From Phallus indusiatus (taxonomy: Eukaryota; Basidiomycota; Agaricomycetes; Phallales; Phallaceae), in assembly GCA_027605045.1 (NCBI GenBank), contig JAQFWX010000006.1:310001-374000 (forward strand): a stretch of DNA of 64,000 nt, written 5' to 3'. Positions 38,835 to 49,533 of this stretch are shown here, one piece after another. The position numbers were made by a program, and so were the translations under genes. Each line of letters starts with the position of its first letter. Position 1 is the first letter of the stretch. The notes beneath the pieces are model-generated. The model was given only the letters and a program-made list of their open reading frames with translations. It made no database searches and was not told the DNA's origin.

Positions 38835-40203
38835 TTAATAACGGGCTGCGCATTCCGCAGCACTAGCGCAATATCTGCAACGCATATACGTGCAGTTTAT
38901 CTTGCGACAGTCTTTTCCTTTGCCGCCGACGGCGAGAGGCCTCCTTTGCCTCTTCCTGTCAGCCATCATTTTCGAACCATACTTTGAGATCTCTCGCTCG
39001 CACTTCGCCAGGAACCGCAGTTCATCTTCGATGACGTTTGATGCTCCAGGGCTAAGTTTCTTCAAAATCTCAAGGTTTTTTGACGCCATCTTGAACCTTA
39101 TTCCGATATCCTTTAAGATATTTTTGTTACCTTCATCAAGCACTTCTAGACAGTCCGACATGACTTCCGGGGGCCCTGGCAGAGAACCGTTTTCTGCGAG
39201 TTTGCCTGAAACCGGCCCCGATCGAGGTATGAATATAGCGCCGGTGCCGTCGACATCCTCAGTGTTGTCATTAGACAACGCCGCCACTTGTTCAATCGTC
39301 TTTTCGGCCTTCTTCTTCGCAACGTGGGAGCAGCGAACCTTGGCCCGCTTGCATCCTAGGCAGACGGGTTTGTCTTCTAAATCTGCAGGCTGGTTGTAGC
39401 AGTCCCTTCCCTTGCTTCGACACGTCAAGCAAGGTGAGGGTCGTAAAGACCCTACCTGGCCTTTACCGATTGCCCTACGAGCGACCTTTTTGGGTGGGGG
39501 ACCGCCGGACGTCCCAATATCCGATTCCTCCTCGTTGTACTCGTCGTCTGTTTCATGGCGCGCCCTGCGCTTTGAAGAGTTTGATTGGATATGTGCGGAC
39601 GTTCCAGCCGGCTTCTTTGCTGTAGTTCCCTGTTAAAGTCATCAGCGTGTAGGAGAGTCGAAATAAAAACAAGCTGACCTCTTTTCGGGACATACTATCA
39701 TAAGAAGGCAACGGCCCCTTCGATGTCTCGAAGACAACGTTAGGCTTTTCATTCGTTCTTGGTCTCAGTCTCAGTCTCGGTTTCTCTTTCTCTTTCCTCT
39801 CCTTCTCTTCTTGCTCCCTCATCAACTTGATCTTTTTTCTTTTATGTTTTTTTTCATATGCTTCTTGAAGTGACTCAACTATCTCTCGATTGAAATAATT
39901 CATATCGAGATTTGGCACGGGCGCGTTCACATCTTCATGATCACGGAGAAGACAAATTCGTTTGTTATCCAACGCCCATTCGACACGTTGTTCAAACGTG
40001 TCGGGTACCCCCGCTGAGTAGGACGGGGAGCCATGAAGGGACGACATTGGTAACAGTGGTGATGGTGAGTTGTGTAGACGTTGGGCGCCACGAAGTCCCC
40101 GCTTACCTGGATGAAAACTTGATACTTTCAAATAACGGCCTTGCTCGATACTACGTTTCACATTCTGATTCAGTAAACTAGTTTTACATCTGCCCATGCT
40201 CAA
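38835..40203 (-). CDS. Zn2Cys6-type (or related Cys-rich) regulatory protein
   Basis: Two exons: 39679-40203 (or from the ATG at 40047) and 38835-39629, joined at SRKE|GTTAKK. Lengths are 439 or 387 aa. The first half is charged, with a KKHKRKKIKLMREQEEKERKEKEK helix-like region (19-residue fragments of basic/acidic repeats). Mid-protein is CLTCRSKGRDC, then a 12-residue spacer, then CLGCKRAKVRC, fitting C-x2-C-x6-C-x12-C-x2-C-x6-C, the spacing of fungal binuclear zinc clusters. Unlike classic factors, the cluster is central and no large regulatory domain follows. The tail holds another Cys group (CRKINC then CRYCASAAEC). Similar internal clusters occur in uncharacterised agaricomycete proteins. 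A role in transcription is inferred. A gtaagcgg at the SFHPG codons may mark a 5' intron. Confidence 0.7.
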
Positions 40204-41365
40204 ATTAACTTATGCAGTCAATCTATCAATTACGATACATCCTAACTCTCTTCGCTTTGAGTCAGTCAACATTCTTTTTCTGAGTGCAGAAATCTGTTAT
40301 TATCTTTCCATCTCTGGCGTTCACCCAAATGAGCTCTTCAATCATCCTCTAAACAGATGCATATATGTACCTGTCTAGGACACACCGTATGTGAGAGAGG
40401 TTGACATTTGGAAGATCCACAAGATTAATTATATGTCTGTGCGATCGTCAGCTTGCCATTAAGCAAGGAATGAATGAAAAAAAAAAGACTAACTTTCCTA
40501 GAACATAATATGCATTGCTCGCAAGATTGGAAAACACCTTGATTTGGAATTTCACAAGGTTCCGATCATCCCTGGCAGTCCTTTGCGATATTTAAAGTTT
40601 ATGACTACTACCGGCGCATCAACCGATTAATCGCCGGGCATCCTGAATAGAGTAAGATCCTGCAAGTTGCACTCGAGTGTATAGTATGCGGCTGTAATTA
40701 ATTCTAGTAGAGAGCTCCGGTACAGAGAGTTTTACGAGTTGTCCGTCCTTTACCGTCTCTAATTTTTTTGACCACCTTTTCGAGCAATCTGAACACTGCG
40801 GTAATCGACTGTCCAATTTTCTTGAATGTGTCCATTGGCGGATTTTGAGTTGCGTACGGACGGTGCCACAAGATTGACGGCTACGATACGATGGGATATG
40901 GTTTGATCAGGGAAAGCGTATTTATCCGGAACGCTTTGCGACCGAGATTTTCCGAGGCTTCCTGAGTGAGAGCGATGCCTTAGTTTCGTTTTGCGTCGGC
41001 AGTGGCTGTGTGTCACAGAAGGCTTCGAACACATCTCTCGTTGTAGAACCGACTGGGGAATGTTGCACTGCAGTATGAACGAGTACCTGAAGAGCACCGC
41101 CGATTGGCGTCATACCGACTCCAGAATAGTATTGTCACTCACCTCCCCAACTTCTGTTGCCGCTTCAGTGAAACCTTCGTCGACGCTTAGTTATAGGAGA
41201 CGCGCTTTTTTTTCTTGTTGCCGTGACTGAGCATTGCTGAGCTTCTTCCACGTCTACCACCGATTCCGGTCTTCGCTTTCTTGTCAAAAGTGTTTCCAGT
41301 AGAAATCCTGCTGGGAGTAATCAGCGATAGGCACTGGCATGGATGTATAATAAGATGCATACACC
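40204..41365. other. Intergenic region, nothing recognised
   Basis: Upstream of the zinc-cluster gene. A 112-codon minus frame (40759-41097) is Ser/Arg-rich without visible domains, and no splice partner was found. Confidence 0.35.
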
Positions 41366-41383
41366 TTGCTTAGGTCAGTCTCT

Positions 41384-42045
41384 TCTCACAGGGGAAGACC
41401 CTATAAAGCAGCGTTCAAACTGCAACCTATGTTTAAGATGATTTTGGTCGGGGAAGATGCTTGTATTGGGAAGACGCCCTTTCTCGCAAGCAAACGAGGA
41501 ATTGGTTCTGACGCCGACATGTCAAGATCGATAAGCAAGAATAAGAGCGGCCATTTTTCTTCGAAATATGTCAATGACTTCGCAGTAGGCAATATGTTGT
41601 ACTGAGCCTCCGTGGACTATACGTGGTCGTCATAGAAAAGGTATACAAGGCTGTCGATGGCGAAGGCAACGGGCTGACGTTTCTTGATCAAGCGAATAGT
41701 AAGGGCGTACCACAGGAAGTAAGTCTTGCCTAAACAACTGGGTAGTCAAATCCATATGATTTAAGAAGTGCAATATAAATAACCGATTTCAGGCTGACCT
41801 GTAACCACGACTCCTGTATGCGGTTTACTGAAAGCCCGTTGCTATACGTCATCAAACGTTGTTTCATATGCCTTTCTGACAATATATTGTACAGGTATGC
41901 CGTCGATGGAAGATATCAGACCAAAACAAACTTCGTCGTTCAAATTCCGTGGAAACAGAATCACGCCAACGCTTGTAGAGACCTTGAATATCCGAAGTTG
42001 CTCCCTCCCACTTTTATTGACGTGATTTATCCCACTCCCGTCTAA
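41384..42045 (+). pseudogene. Possible Rho-type small GTPase relic
   Basis: FKMILVGEDACIGKTPFL resembles a Rho/Ras P-loop (GxxxxGKT). Downstream, KYVNDFAVGNM resembles the switch I/beta-2 region of Cdc42/Rac proteins, and at about 41832 PLLYVIKRCFICLSD resembles their PLSYPQTDVFLICFS strand. Stops and frame changes separate the pieces, the DTAGQ motif is lost, and no in-frame intron path was found. This is a weak call from three short matches in the right order. Confidence 0.3.
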
Positions 42046-42229
42046 TAAGATTCAAAGCGTCTGAGAACGTGGAGTAAAGGAATAATAATAAAACTGCTCA
42101 CTTACTTTCTTAACTGTGAGCTTTTCAAAATTCCGATATAACGCCGTGGCCTGGACGAAGTGGTTTGAATTTTCAAATAGCTTAACAGCCGCTTGCCGCA
42201 GCGGCCTGTTGAGATTCTTATATACGGCG

Positions 42230-42625
42230 ACTGAGGTGACCGTGACGAAGTCGTAAACTCAACGGACTCGATTCCGGAGTCAAAAGATATGACTTCTGGG
42301 TCTAATAATCTTCAGACATTTAGCTATGAGAATTTTCCTCATGCTCAACTTCAATTCAGACTGAGGCTGTCAATCTGAAATCAATTATAATACGCTTTCA
42401 GATACTATAAGGCCCGCTGACAAAAGTTAACAACTATCGGATGCAGTGGGATATCTAGCGAAGTAAGCGGAGGGTTTTCTGGTGAGTTTATCGTCTCCCG
42501 AACAGATTATTATCGTTGTTTCTGATTGATGTATTGTGGCATAAGGTATTGTTAAGATGTTAGCGACAGGTAATGGTACCACCGGACAAAACGCAGCGTA
42601 CTTATCGGAGTTCGAATCATCACCC
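42230..42625 (+). pseudogene. Decayed copy of the GH43 3' end
   Basis: Repeats the last coding part of the GH43 gene at 37.33-37.67 kb, including its last intron: AGCGAAGT(G/A)AGCGGAGGGTTT, GGTGAGTTTATCGTC, then GCGACAGGTAATGGT, ACCGGA, GCAGCGTACTT and TCGGAGTT in the same order. Frame is broken by stops and small indels. No start or catalytic part is present. Confidence 0.75.
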
Positions 42626-42927
42626 CTTTATGGGGGAGGGCGGCCCCCTTGCGGCATGTTCACTTCTCGCTGACATCCGGGGTTCAGTTCGTGCTTGATA
42701 AGGGTACGGTAAATACTAAATTGAAGTGTGATGTGTTAGGAAGCTGGAATTCCACCTTGTCACCTTGCTTCTAGCGTTCCGAGTCGAGCAGCACGTGTCT
42801 GGTGACTCTGGTCATGTTTCCTCGCGCCACCGTTCGGCCCAGTGCCAGTGGTCATTTATTATCGCTCGATGGTATCCTTTAGATCTGACTGGACTTAAAA
42901 CACTCACATACCTTCACGCGATCTCAA

Positions 42928-45756
42928 ATGGTACCACCTCGACTTGGACTATCTCTATTTGTCAATCTGTGTTGGCTTTTCCTCTGCTTGTCGTACCTTC
43001 AAACAATCCACGCCAATTTATTACCACCTCTCGTACCTGCCGTTCACTCATTCACTCCATCCGGACAGAATGATACGTTTCACTTGGCTCCAACGTTTCG
43101 CATCGTTGTAGATGCTTCAAAAGCTTCATCTCGCTCTACAAACGATACCACTTTGATTCCACCCACGTTACGAGAGTTTGCCGAGACGTTTCTTTCAGAT
43201 ATTCAAGAAATATTTTCTTTGAGTGCTGCGATAGAAGAGATTGCTATTTCACCCGACTTCGTACCCAAGCATGACGACATTATATTGACGTTATTACCCT
43301 CAGCGGCTGCTCAGAATTACGTCCTTGCAAAAGGTACATTCACTGAAGAAGGTTATGAAATGGTCGTTACCTCCTCCTTTGTCAAAATCATGGGTTCTGG
43401 GCCTAAAGGCGTTTTTTGGGGAACAAGGACCCTATTACAAGGCTTAATTCTGACAAGCAAGTCCTTTCCCACTGGCATAATCAAGGACCAGCCTGACTGG
43501 GAGACGAGGGGATTTATGCTCGGTAAGTTACTTTTATTTGTGGGTATGGTTTTCCAAAAGCTCAAGATCAACAGACGTGGCGAGGAAATTTTATCCCATC
43601 GAATATCTCACGGAAATGTGTGCCTACGCGTCTTTTTTCAAAACCAGTCAATTCGTGAGTCTAGAACATATTTAAACTTCTCGCATCTGACTATAAAATG
43701 AGCACAGCATGTTCATTTATCGGACAATCTCAGCCCAAATGGTGACTTTAACACATACGCTAGATTTCGGCTACGTTCAGAATTTGAAGGGTTAACTCCA
43801 CATGTGAATGAAACTTATTCTCGAGAAGAATTTGACAACTTCCAACAAAGTTGCGCATTACGTGGTGTAACTGTGAGTTTAATGTTCTACAATAATCGCT
43901 GGCTCACTGAGTATCGAATTTCCGATGAAGGTAATACCAGAATTGGAAGCTGTAAGTGCGATCATTTTGACGAGCTATAGGATTCCTCAATTTTCCACAT
44001 GTTTCAGCCTGGACATGCGTTAGTCATTAACCAGTGGAAGCCCGAGTTGGCTCTCAGTACAGATTTTACCCTGCTAAACCTTTCGTATCCCGAAACGCTC
44101 CCGACTGTTAAGACGATATGGCAAGAGTTCCTTCCCTGGATGCATTCAAGTACATTTATTCACAAAACATACTCAAATTTGGCATCTTAACTTTTACTCT
44201 AGAACAAGTTTCTATCGGCGCTGATGAATATGACGCGAATTTAGCTGATGACTACAATAATTATGTTGATACTATGGCAAGTGAGATCGACTCGGAATAA
44301 TCAGTGTTGTCATAATATATTCATAGGACGAGTTCATCGGCCAGTATGGAAAAACGATTCGTATATGGGGCACAAACGAGCCTTCGAATCGAACTTCGGT
44401 GAACAAGAATGTAATAATCCAACATTGGTTAGATTGACATCGGAATATTAATGATAGCCTTTAAACTAATATATTCTGATAGGGAATTTTTCGAAGACGA
44501 TCCATTTGAATTGATTCAAGAAGGATATAGAGTCATCAACAGGTTCGTGATTTATTTGGAATGGTAATAAGGTACTGATGGTTTGTTTTCATTACTTACT
44601 AGTGATGATGCTTTCAATTACATTGTCATAAAATTTGTATGTGTATCACTTCAGCGCCGGTCAGAACATGAACTAAATTTTGATTTTCGACCGCATAGAG
44701 CGAATCCTACCCACAGATGCTAAATGAAACACGCCTGTGGGACGGTGCCAACACAGACACAGGAGGAATATGGTATCCCGCTATCTTCGATAGAGGTGTG
44801 CCACGACCTGACTAATAAGACTACCCGACTGAATTAAAGTTTGACAGGCAATGCATCGAATAATCCCTTGTTGAACGATTCCCGCCTTGAAGGGTCCATA
44901 ATGGTAAGAACGCAATTTTACATTTGTTGTTCGCCATTGATCCCCTTCTTTGTTTCGCCCTTCCCAGGCGCTATGGAATGATAATGGTCCGACGGCGTCG
45001 ACGCCCTTGGAAGCATTCTATGGTTTCAAACGCGGTTTGCCAATAACGGTATCAGCGGGATGGCAAGCAGCTTCACGCCCTAATCATTTAACAGAACAGG
45101 CATTCAATACAGGATTTCCTGTCTTGCAAGCGTCGATTCCGGGACAAAATTTAGATAGAAACGTGAAAAGCAAGACGCCTCTAATCGCGGCGTATGATCT
45201 TACAAACGCCTCGGGCAGTATCGGCTTGGAAATCGAGGATAAGAGCGGAAACGGGTACGAAGGTAGGGTCGTCGAAAAAGGGATTATGGATACTCCTTTG
45301 AGAAGCAAAGGGTTGAATTATACTTTCCTACTCCAACTTCGCGTGACCAAATCTTATCTTCGAGAAGGAAATATCTTAACTGGCCCAGATGATACATTTG
45401 GGATTGTTCAGAGTGGATCTGGGTTCACTTTCGCGTTCAATTCAACAAACATCACATATCCTCTACAAAACTACACCCTCCCTTCTGTCACTGAAATCGA
45501 CGAAGGAAACACCCCATCCCTAAAAGTTGTTATTATTGCCACCGAGAAGGGTACTTCGGCATATATTGACGGAAGTTTTGTGGGAAGCTTTATGGTTGCC
45601 ATACCAGCTGCTCCAATGCCCGTTCATATGTCCTTCGTGGCTCCATTGCAGACCGTAAGATATGATCTGACTGATTTTGGCTTAGTTGTGGAGAAATTTA
45701 TGGTGTGGGACGGGGTGAACAAAGAAGCTTCGATATTTGATCGAGCACAAGCTTGA
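42928..45756 (+). CDS. Glycoside hydrolase family 20 beta-N-acetylhexosaminidase
   Basis: Removes terminal GlcNAc/GalNAc residues from chitin oligomers or glycans. The signal peptide region is GLSLFVNLCWLFLCLSYLQ. An N-terminal GH20b-type alpha/beta domain (TFRIVVDASKASSRS, VTSSFVKIMGSGPKGVFWG, RTLLQGL) leads into the catalytic barrel: DWETRGFMLDVARKFYPIEYL, then FHVHLSDNL, VIPELEAPGHAL, and the catalytic Asp-Glu pair in VSIGADEYDAN. Late barrel parts are RIWGTNEPS, IMALWNDNGPTASTPLEAFYG and LPITVSAGW. A C-terminal LamG-like beta-sandwich follows (LIAAYDLTNASGSIGLEIED, AYIDGSFVGSFMV). About eleven exons; the junctions I followed stay in frame. Ordinary GH20 enzymes lack this lectin-like tail, so it may help in binding polymers. 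Confidence 0.87.
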
Positions 45757-47754
45757 CTCAGACTTCGTTACTCGGGGAAATTTTCATTGTGTATATCATC
45801 AAGTACAAAACGTGTATATACGTATGTACATTTAAACGACTGTCCCGAAGTGAGGCGTACACATGTAATGAAAATGCGCCTTTGATACATTTGGCATATT
45901 ATGCAGCCTAGACGAGCGGAACCGACGACTGGACAAAAAAACCGTCCGACCGACACGGGATCAGACGGTTTGACGACAGAGATCAGAATTCTCGCCTTTC
46001 AACCCGCCATGTGCCGGCGAAACGCTGAAAGATGTCTAGACTCCGGTGGACGTGATCGAATCTTTAGGCTTTAGTCATTAAAGAGACTAAAATAGTTGAA
46101 CCGGCCAGTCAGGCTAACAGAATCAATGACGCAATACAAAAAAGGTTTGGCAAAGGGAGAGGAGAAGGTGTGAAGACTTTCAACCGTGTCGGACGCAGGT
46201 GTTGATTAGGAAAGAATATCAATCAAGGATACGTATGAAGAATTAAACATATGGAATAACTGTTAGTGAATAGCTTGGACAAAGCCAACCCAAGTGCTAA
46301 TTCTTCATCGGACGAAGTACTTATATAAATATTCAAAACTTGCTCACTTTTTTTAGCGAGCCGAACCTGTGTTTCCATTATTAATGGGGCGTTGAATGTG
46401 GAGTTCGCTTACTTTGATATTAAAAATGATTGCTATTTTCCGCCATTCATCTCGGCTGAACATGATTTTATTTATCACCTGTTTGTGTTCTCCAGTTGCC
46501 AGTTGGCTGAGAAGAACCATATATCAAATTAATTAGAGCTCTCAGCTGCAGAACGGTGCAATAGCATTAATGATTCTGTTTACATGAATAATTCCGAGAG
46601 GAATTTGGTTTATCATTAGTGTTCAACACACTTGGAAACCGGCGAAAACCTTGACATAACACAATCAAAAAGCTGAATTGATTTGGTAAAATTAGGACGC
46701 CTAAGCCACCCTGAATTTGAATAGAAACCTAAGCGATGCATAGAAGTTCTTCCGAACTGGAGGAAGATGTAGCCAAGAAGAAGTTGTTGATAATAGAAAT
46801 TTTATGATGCAAGTTTTTCAAAGAAATGTGAGCCCAACTTTGGTGACTCTCGAGCATATAATTGTCTACACTTTTATGTTTTCTCTACTGGCGTGTTTAT
46901 ATGCAACGGCTGACAATCTTAAAAAGAAAGCAGAGTCAAAGCAACGAGATCAATGAGATCTAATCGAGAAACTAAGTTCAAGACCGTGAGTGTTTCATGT
47001 TGACGGCTACTGAAGATGAAGCGCCGGAACGAACGGCGAAGATGACCAGCGCAATTCAGTCCGAGTTCCCGGAACGTGTGTCAATTCTGAGGCTTCTGCA
47101 AACATTCTGGCTTTGAATTTCTAGAAAGCGCGTGCACAAGTGTTGTCGTGTGCACATGTTAAAGCCATTTTTTTGAAACAAACGGTGGTAAATTTTCTTC
47201 CTCTCCAACGATCACGAGCAAATAGTCTGATACGCTTAATTTCTCGCAGTGGAGCAGAACTGTTTGCACAAGGTCATTTCTGATATGACGCAGTGAACGG
47301 GATGAGATGACCAGCTGATGGCTCAAATTAATTTCTGATTTATTTTATTTTGACATGAATCAAGCCTATTCATCTTGGCCCATCTTGGTTCAAATTAGGA
47401 TCGTCGCAACCGCGCTTCGCCAATCAAAATCAATGCAGGTTCGAACGAATTGAAAAATTGAACGGACGGAATGAGCGAACATAGTTTCAAACGCGACAAG
47501 CATCTCACGCGTAAAAAAAAAAATTTACCTCACTTCATGCATAATCGGGACTTGCCCTTTCAACCACCAAACAGACGAAAACAACGCCGTTTGTTTCTAT
47601 TCAGGTTTTGCGTATAAAAACCCGTCGGACACCCGCCATGATTTCCTCATCTTCGGGATCTACTTCCTTCTGCCTCCTCTTGCATTCTCAGCTTTTCTAA
47701 GCCTCCTCGACCTCCACTCTTTTTAAACAACCCACAATCTTTACAACGAAAATC
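45757..47754. other. Intergenic region with promoter of the secreted repeat protein
   Basis: About 2 kb without a gene. TATAAAAA at 47613-47620, followed by a CT-rich leader ending CTTTACAACGAAAATC before the ATG, indicates a strong TATA-type promoter. The remainder is AT-rich with nothing recognisable. Confidence 0.5.
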
Positions 47755-48801
47755 ATGCGTGCTTTCGCTTTCTTGTCTCTTGCCGCTGTTGCTTTTGCTG
47801 CTCCCGCTATTGTTCCGGGTGGATCGGTTGCTACCGTAGTTGCACCAGTTAAGGCCCCGGTTGATGTTGTTGCTGGAGCTGTCGCACATGTAAGTTGTTT
47901 TGGGTGTGATGATCTGTCTGGATAACAGTTCAACGGTTCTTTTTCGCAGGCCAATGCCTATGTCGATGCTGCCGTTGCTAATGTTAATGCCAACTACAAC
48001 AACGTCGCCGACAATTCTCTCGATCACAACAATGTCAATGTTGCTCGTGATATCGATGTCAACAAAGTCGGGGTTAACAAGATCCCCGTGAAGGTTAACG
48101 CCCAAAATCCCAAAGTTAACGTTCTATCAGGCGTTCACCACGAGCGTGGCCTCGTCACTGTCATTGCCCCCGTTGTTGCCATACTCAAAGCTTTGGTCGC
48201 TCTCTGTGCTAAGGTACGGATGATTCTTTAACAATACATTTACATTTCTTATTGTCGGATTTGCAGGTTGGTGTCAATGCCGAGGCCGCTATTGCAAACA
48301 TCGGTTTCAACTATAACGATATCTTGGTCAACTCCTTGAACGGCAACAACGTCAACGTCTTGAGCAAGCGGGCTGCAGTCGATATTCTTACTGCCCTCGT
48401 TGCCTCCATCATTGCCTGCGTTAACGCATTGGTTAAGGTATGTTTCATTGTCGAGGGGTTTTATCGCTGTTCTAATACATTGATAGGCCGGAGTTGAGTC
48501 CAACCTCATCATTGGTAATGTTCAAGCTGCTGCCAACTCCATTGGCAACAACTCTGTAAATGGAAACAACGTCAACGTTGCCCGTGATCTCATCGCTGCT
48601 GTTGCGCCCGTCACTGCCGTTGTCCAGGCTGTCCTTGCGATTGTTGCTCATGTATGATTTTATTTTGCCCTGCGCCGTGATCCTCATTGATGTTGTCTTC
48701 AGGTTTGCGCTGATGTCACCGCTGACATCCTTAACATTGCTTTGAACTACAACAGCATCCTTACCAACTCCTTGAACGCAAACACCATCAACGTTCTATA
48801 A
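47755..48801 (+). CDS. Small secreted Asn/Val-rich repeat protein
   Basis: I do not recognise the family. Five exons (47755-47889, 47950-48213, 48267-48437, 48487-48651, 48703-48801) give 277 aa. Every exon is a multiple of three (135, 264, 171, 165, 99 nt), so all introns are phase 0. The signal peptide is MRAFAFLSLAAVAFA, cut at APA. The body repeats a unit: an Ala/Val/Leu helix, then a Cys- or Ala-containing turn at the intron, then NxxxNxNxxxxNSLNGNNVNVL. Copies of NNVNV occur after SLDH, SLNG and SVNG, with INVL at the end. Introns fall at the same place in each unit (AH|A, AK|V, VK|A, AH|V). KR and ER dipeptides before repeats could be Kex2 sites (VLSKRAAV). The TATA promoter and short secreted form suggest strong, staged expression. 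Confidence 0.85.
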
Positions 48802-49533
48802 ATTACATGACCATGTCATTTAGTATGATCCTTGTTATACCTTAGACATTGTCGCTATTCCATACCATCTTTCCTTTATCTTAATCAAGGTTTTTTGCAT
48901 GCAATCTCATTTGAATCGGATATATCAAGGGTGAAAATTTTGGTCTTTAGTAAATTCAAAGACGATTATTCCATGTTGAGATGGGTCTTTTTTAAAAACG
49001 TTTGAGAGGGTGCTTCCGATTTGAACCGGTACATTTCCTCAAACTACCTTCTTTTCAAGCACTTCGAGATATCTGTTGATTTGATGTATCACTGGCAACG
49101 CTTGTCAAGTGCTCCAAGTTATACAGCCCTGCGAAGTTAACTTCGTGCAGGTCAATAAATCAGTTGTTTCAAATGATGTGTTGATATATTCCCGAGCTTG
49201 CAAATATTTCAAGTTGATGGTCGGAGGAGATTATAAGTGACAGAACGCATAATTTGCATCAAGGGAAAATCAAAGACAAAGCAATGACAAGAAGATACGA
49301 ATACGAATAGAAACATAATTACGATATTCAACATATATAAACGCGTACATCAATTACAGAAGTACATCATGGCCTATACGTATCACTAACAACATTCCAT
49401 ACATTATTCAGTTCAAACAGTTGCCAAATAAAAAACAGACAAACAAAGCAAAGCAAGAAAAAAGCAAACCAAAAAAAAAACGTCCGTCGGCATTCGGTAC
49501 TCTAACCACAATCCAATCACACTCACATACATT
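48802..49533. other. Convergent 3' region, nothing recognised
   Basis: Between the 3' ends of the secreted repeat gene and the calcineurin-type gene. A-rich near 49420-49480. Confidence 0.4.
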
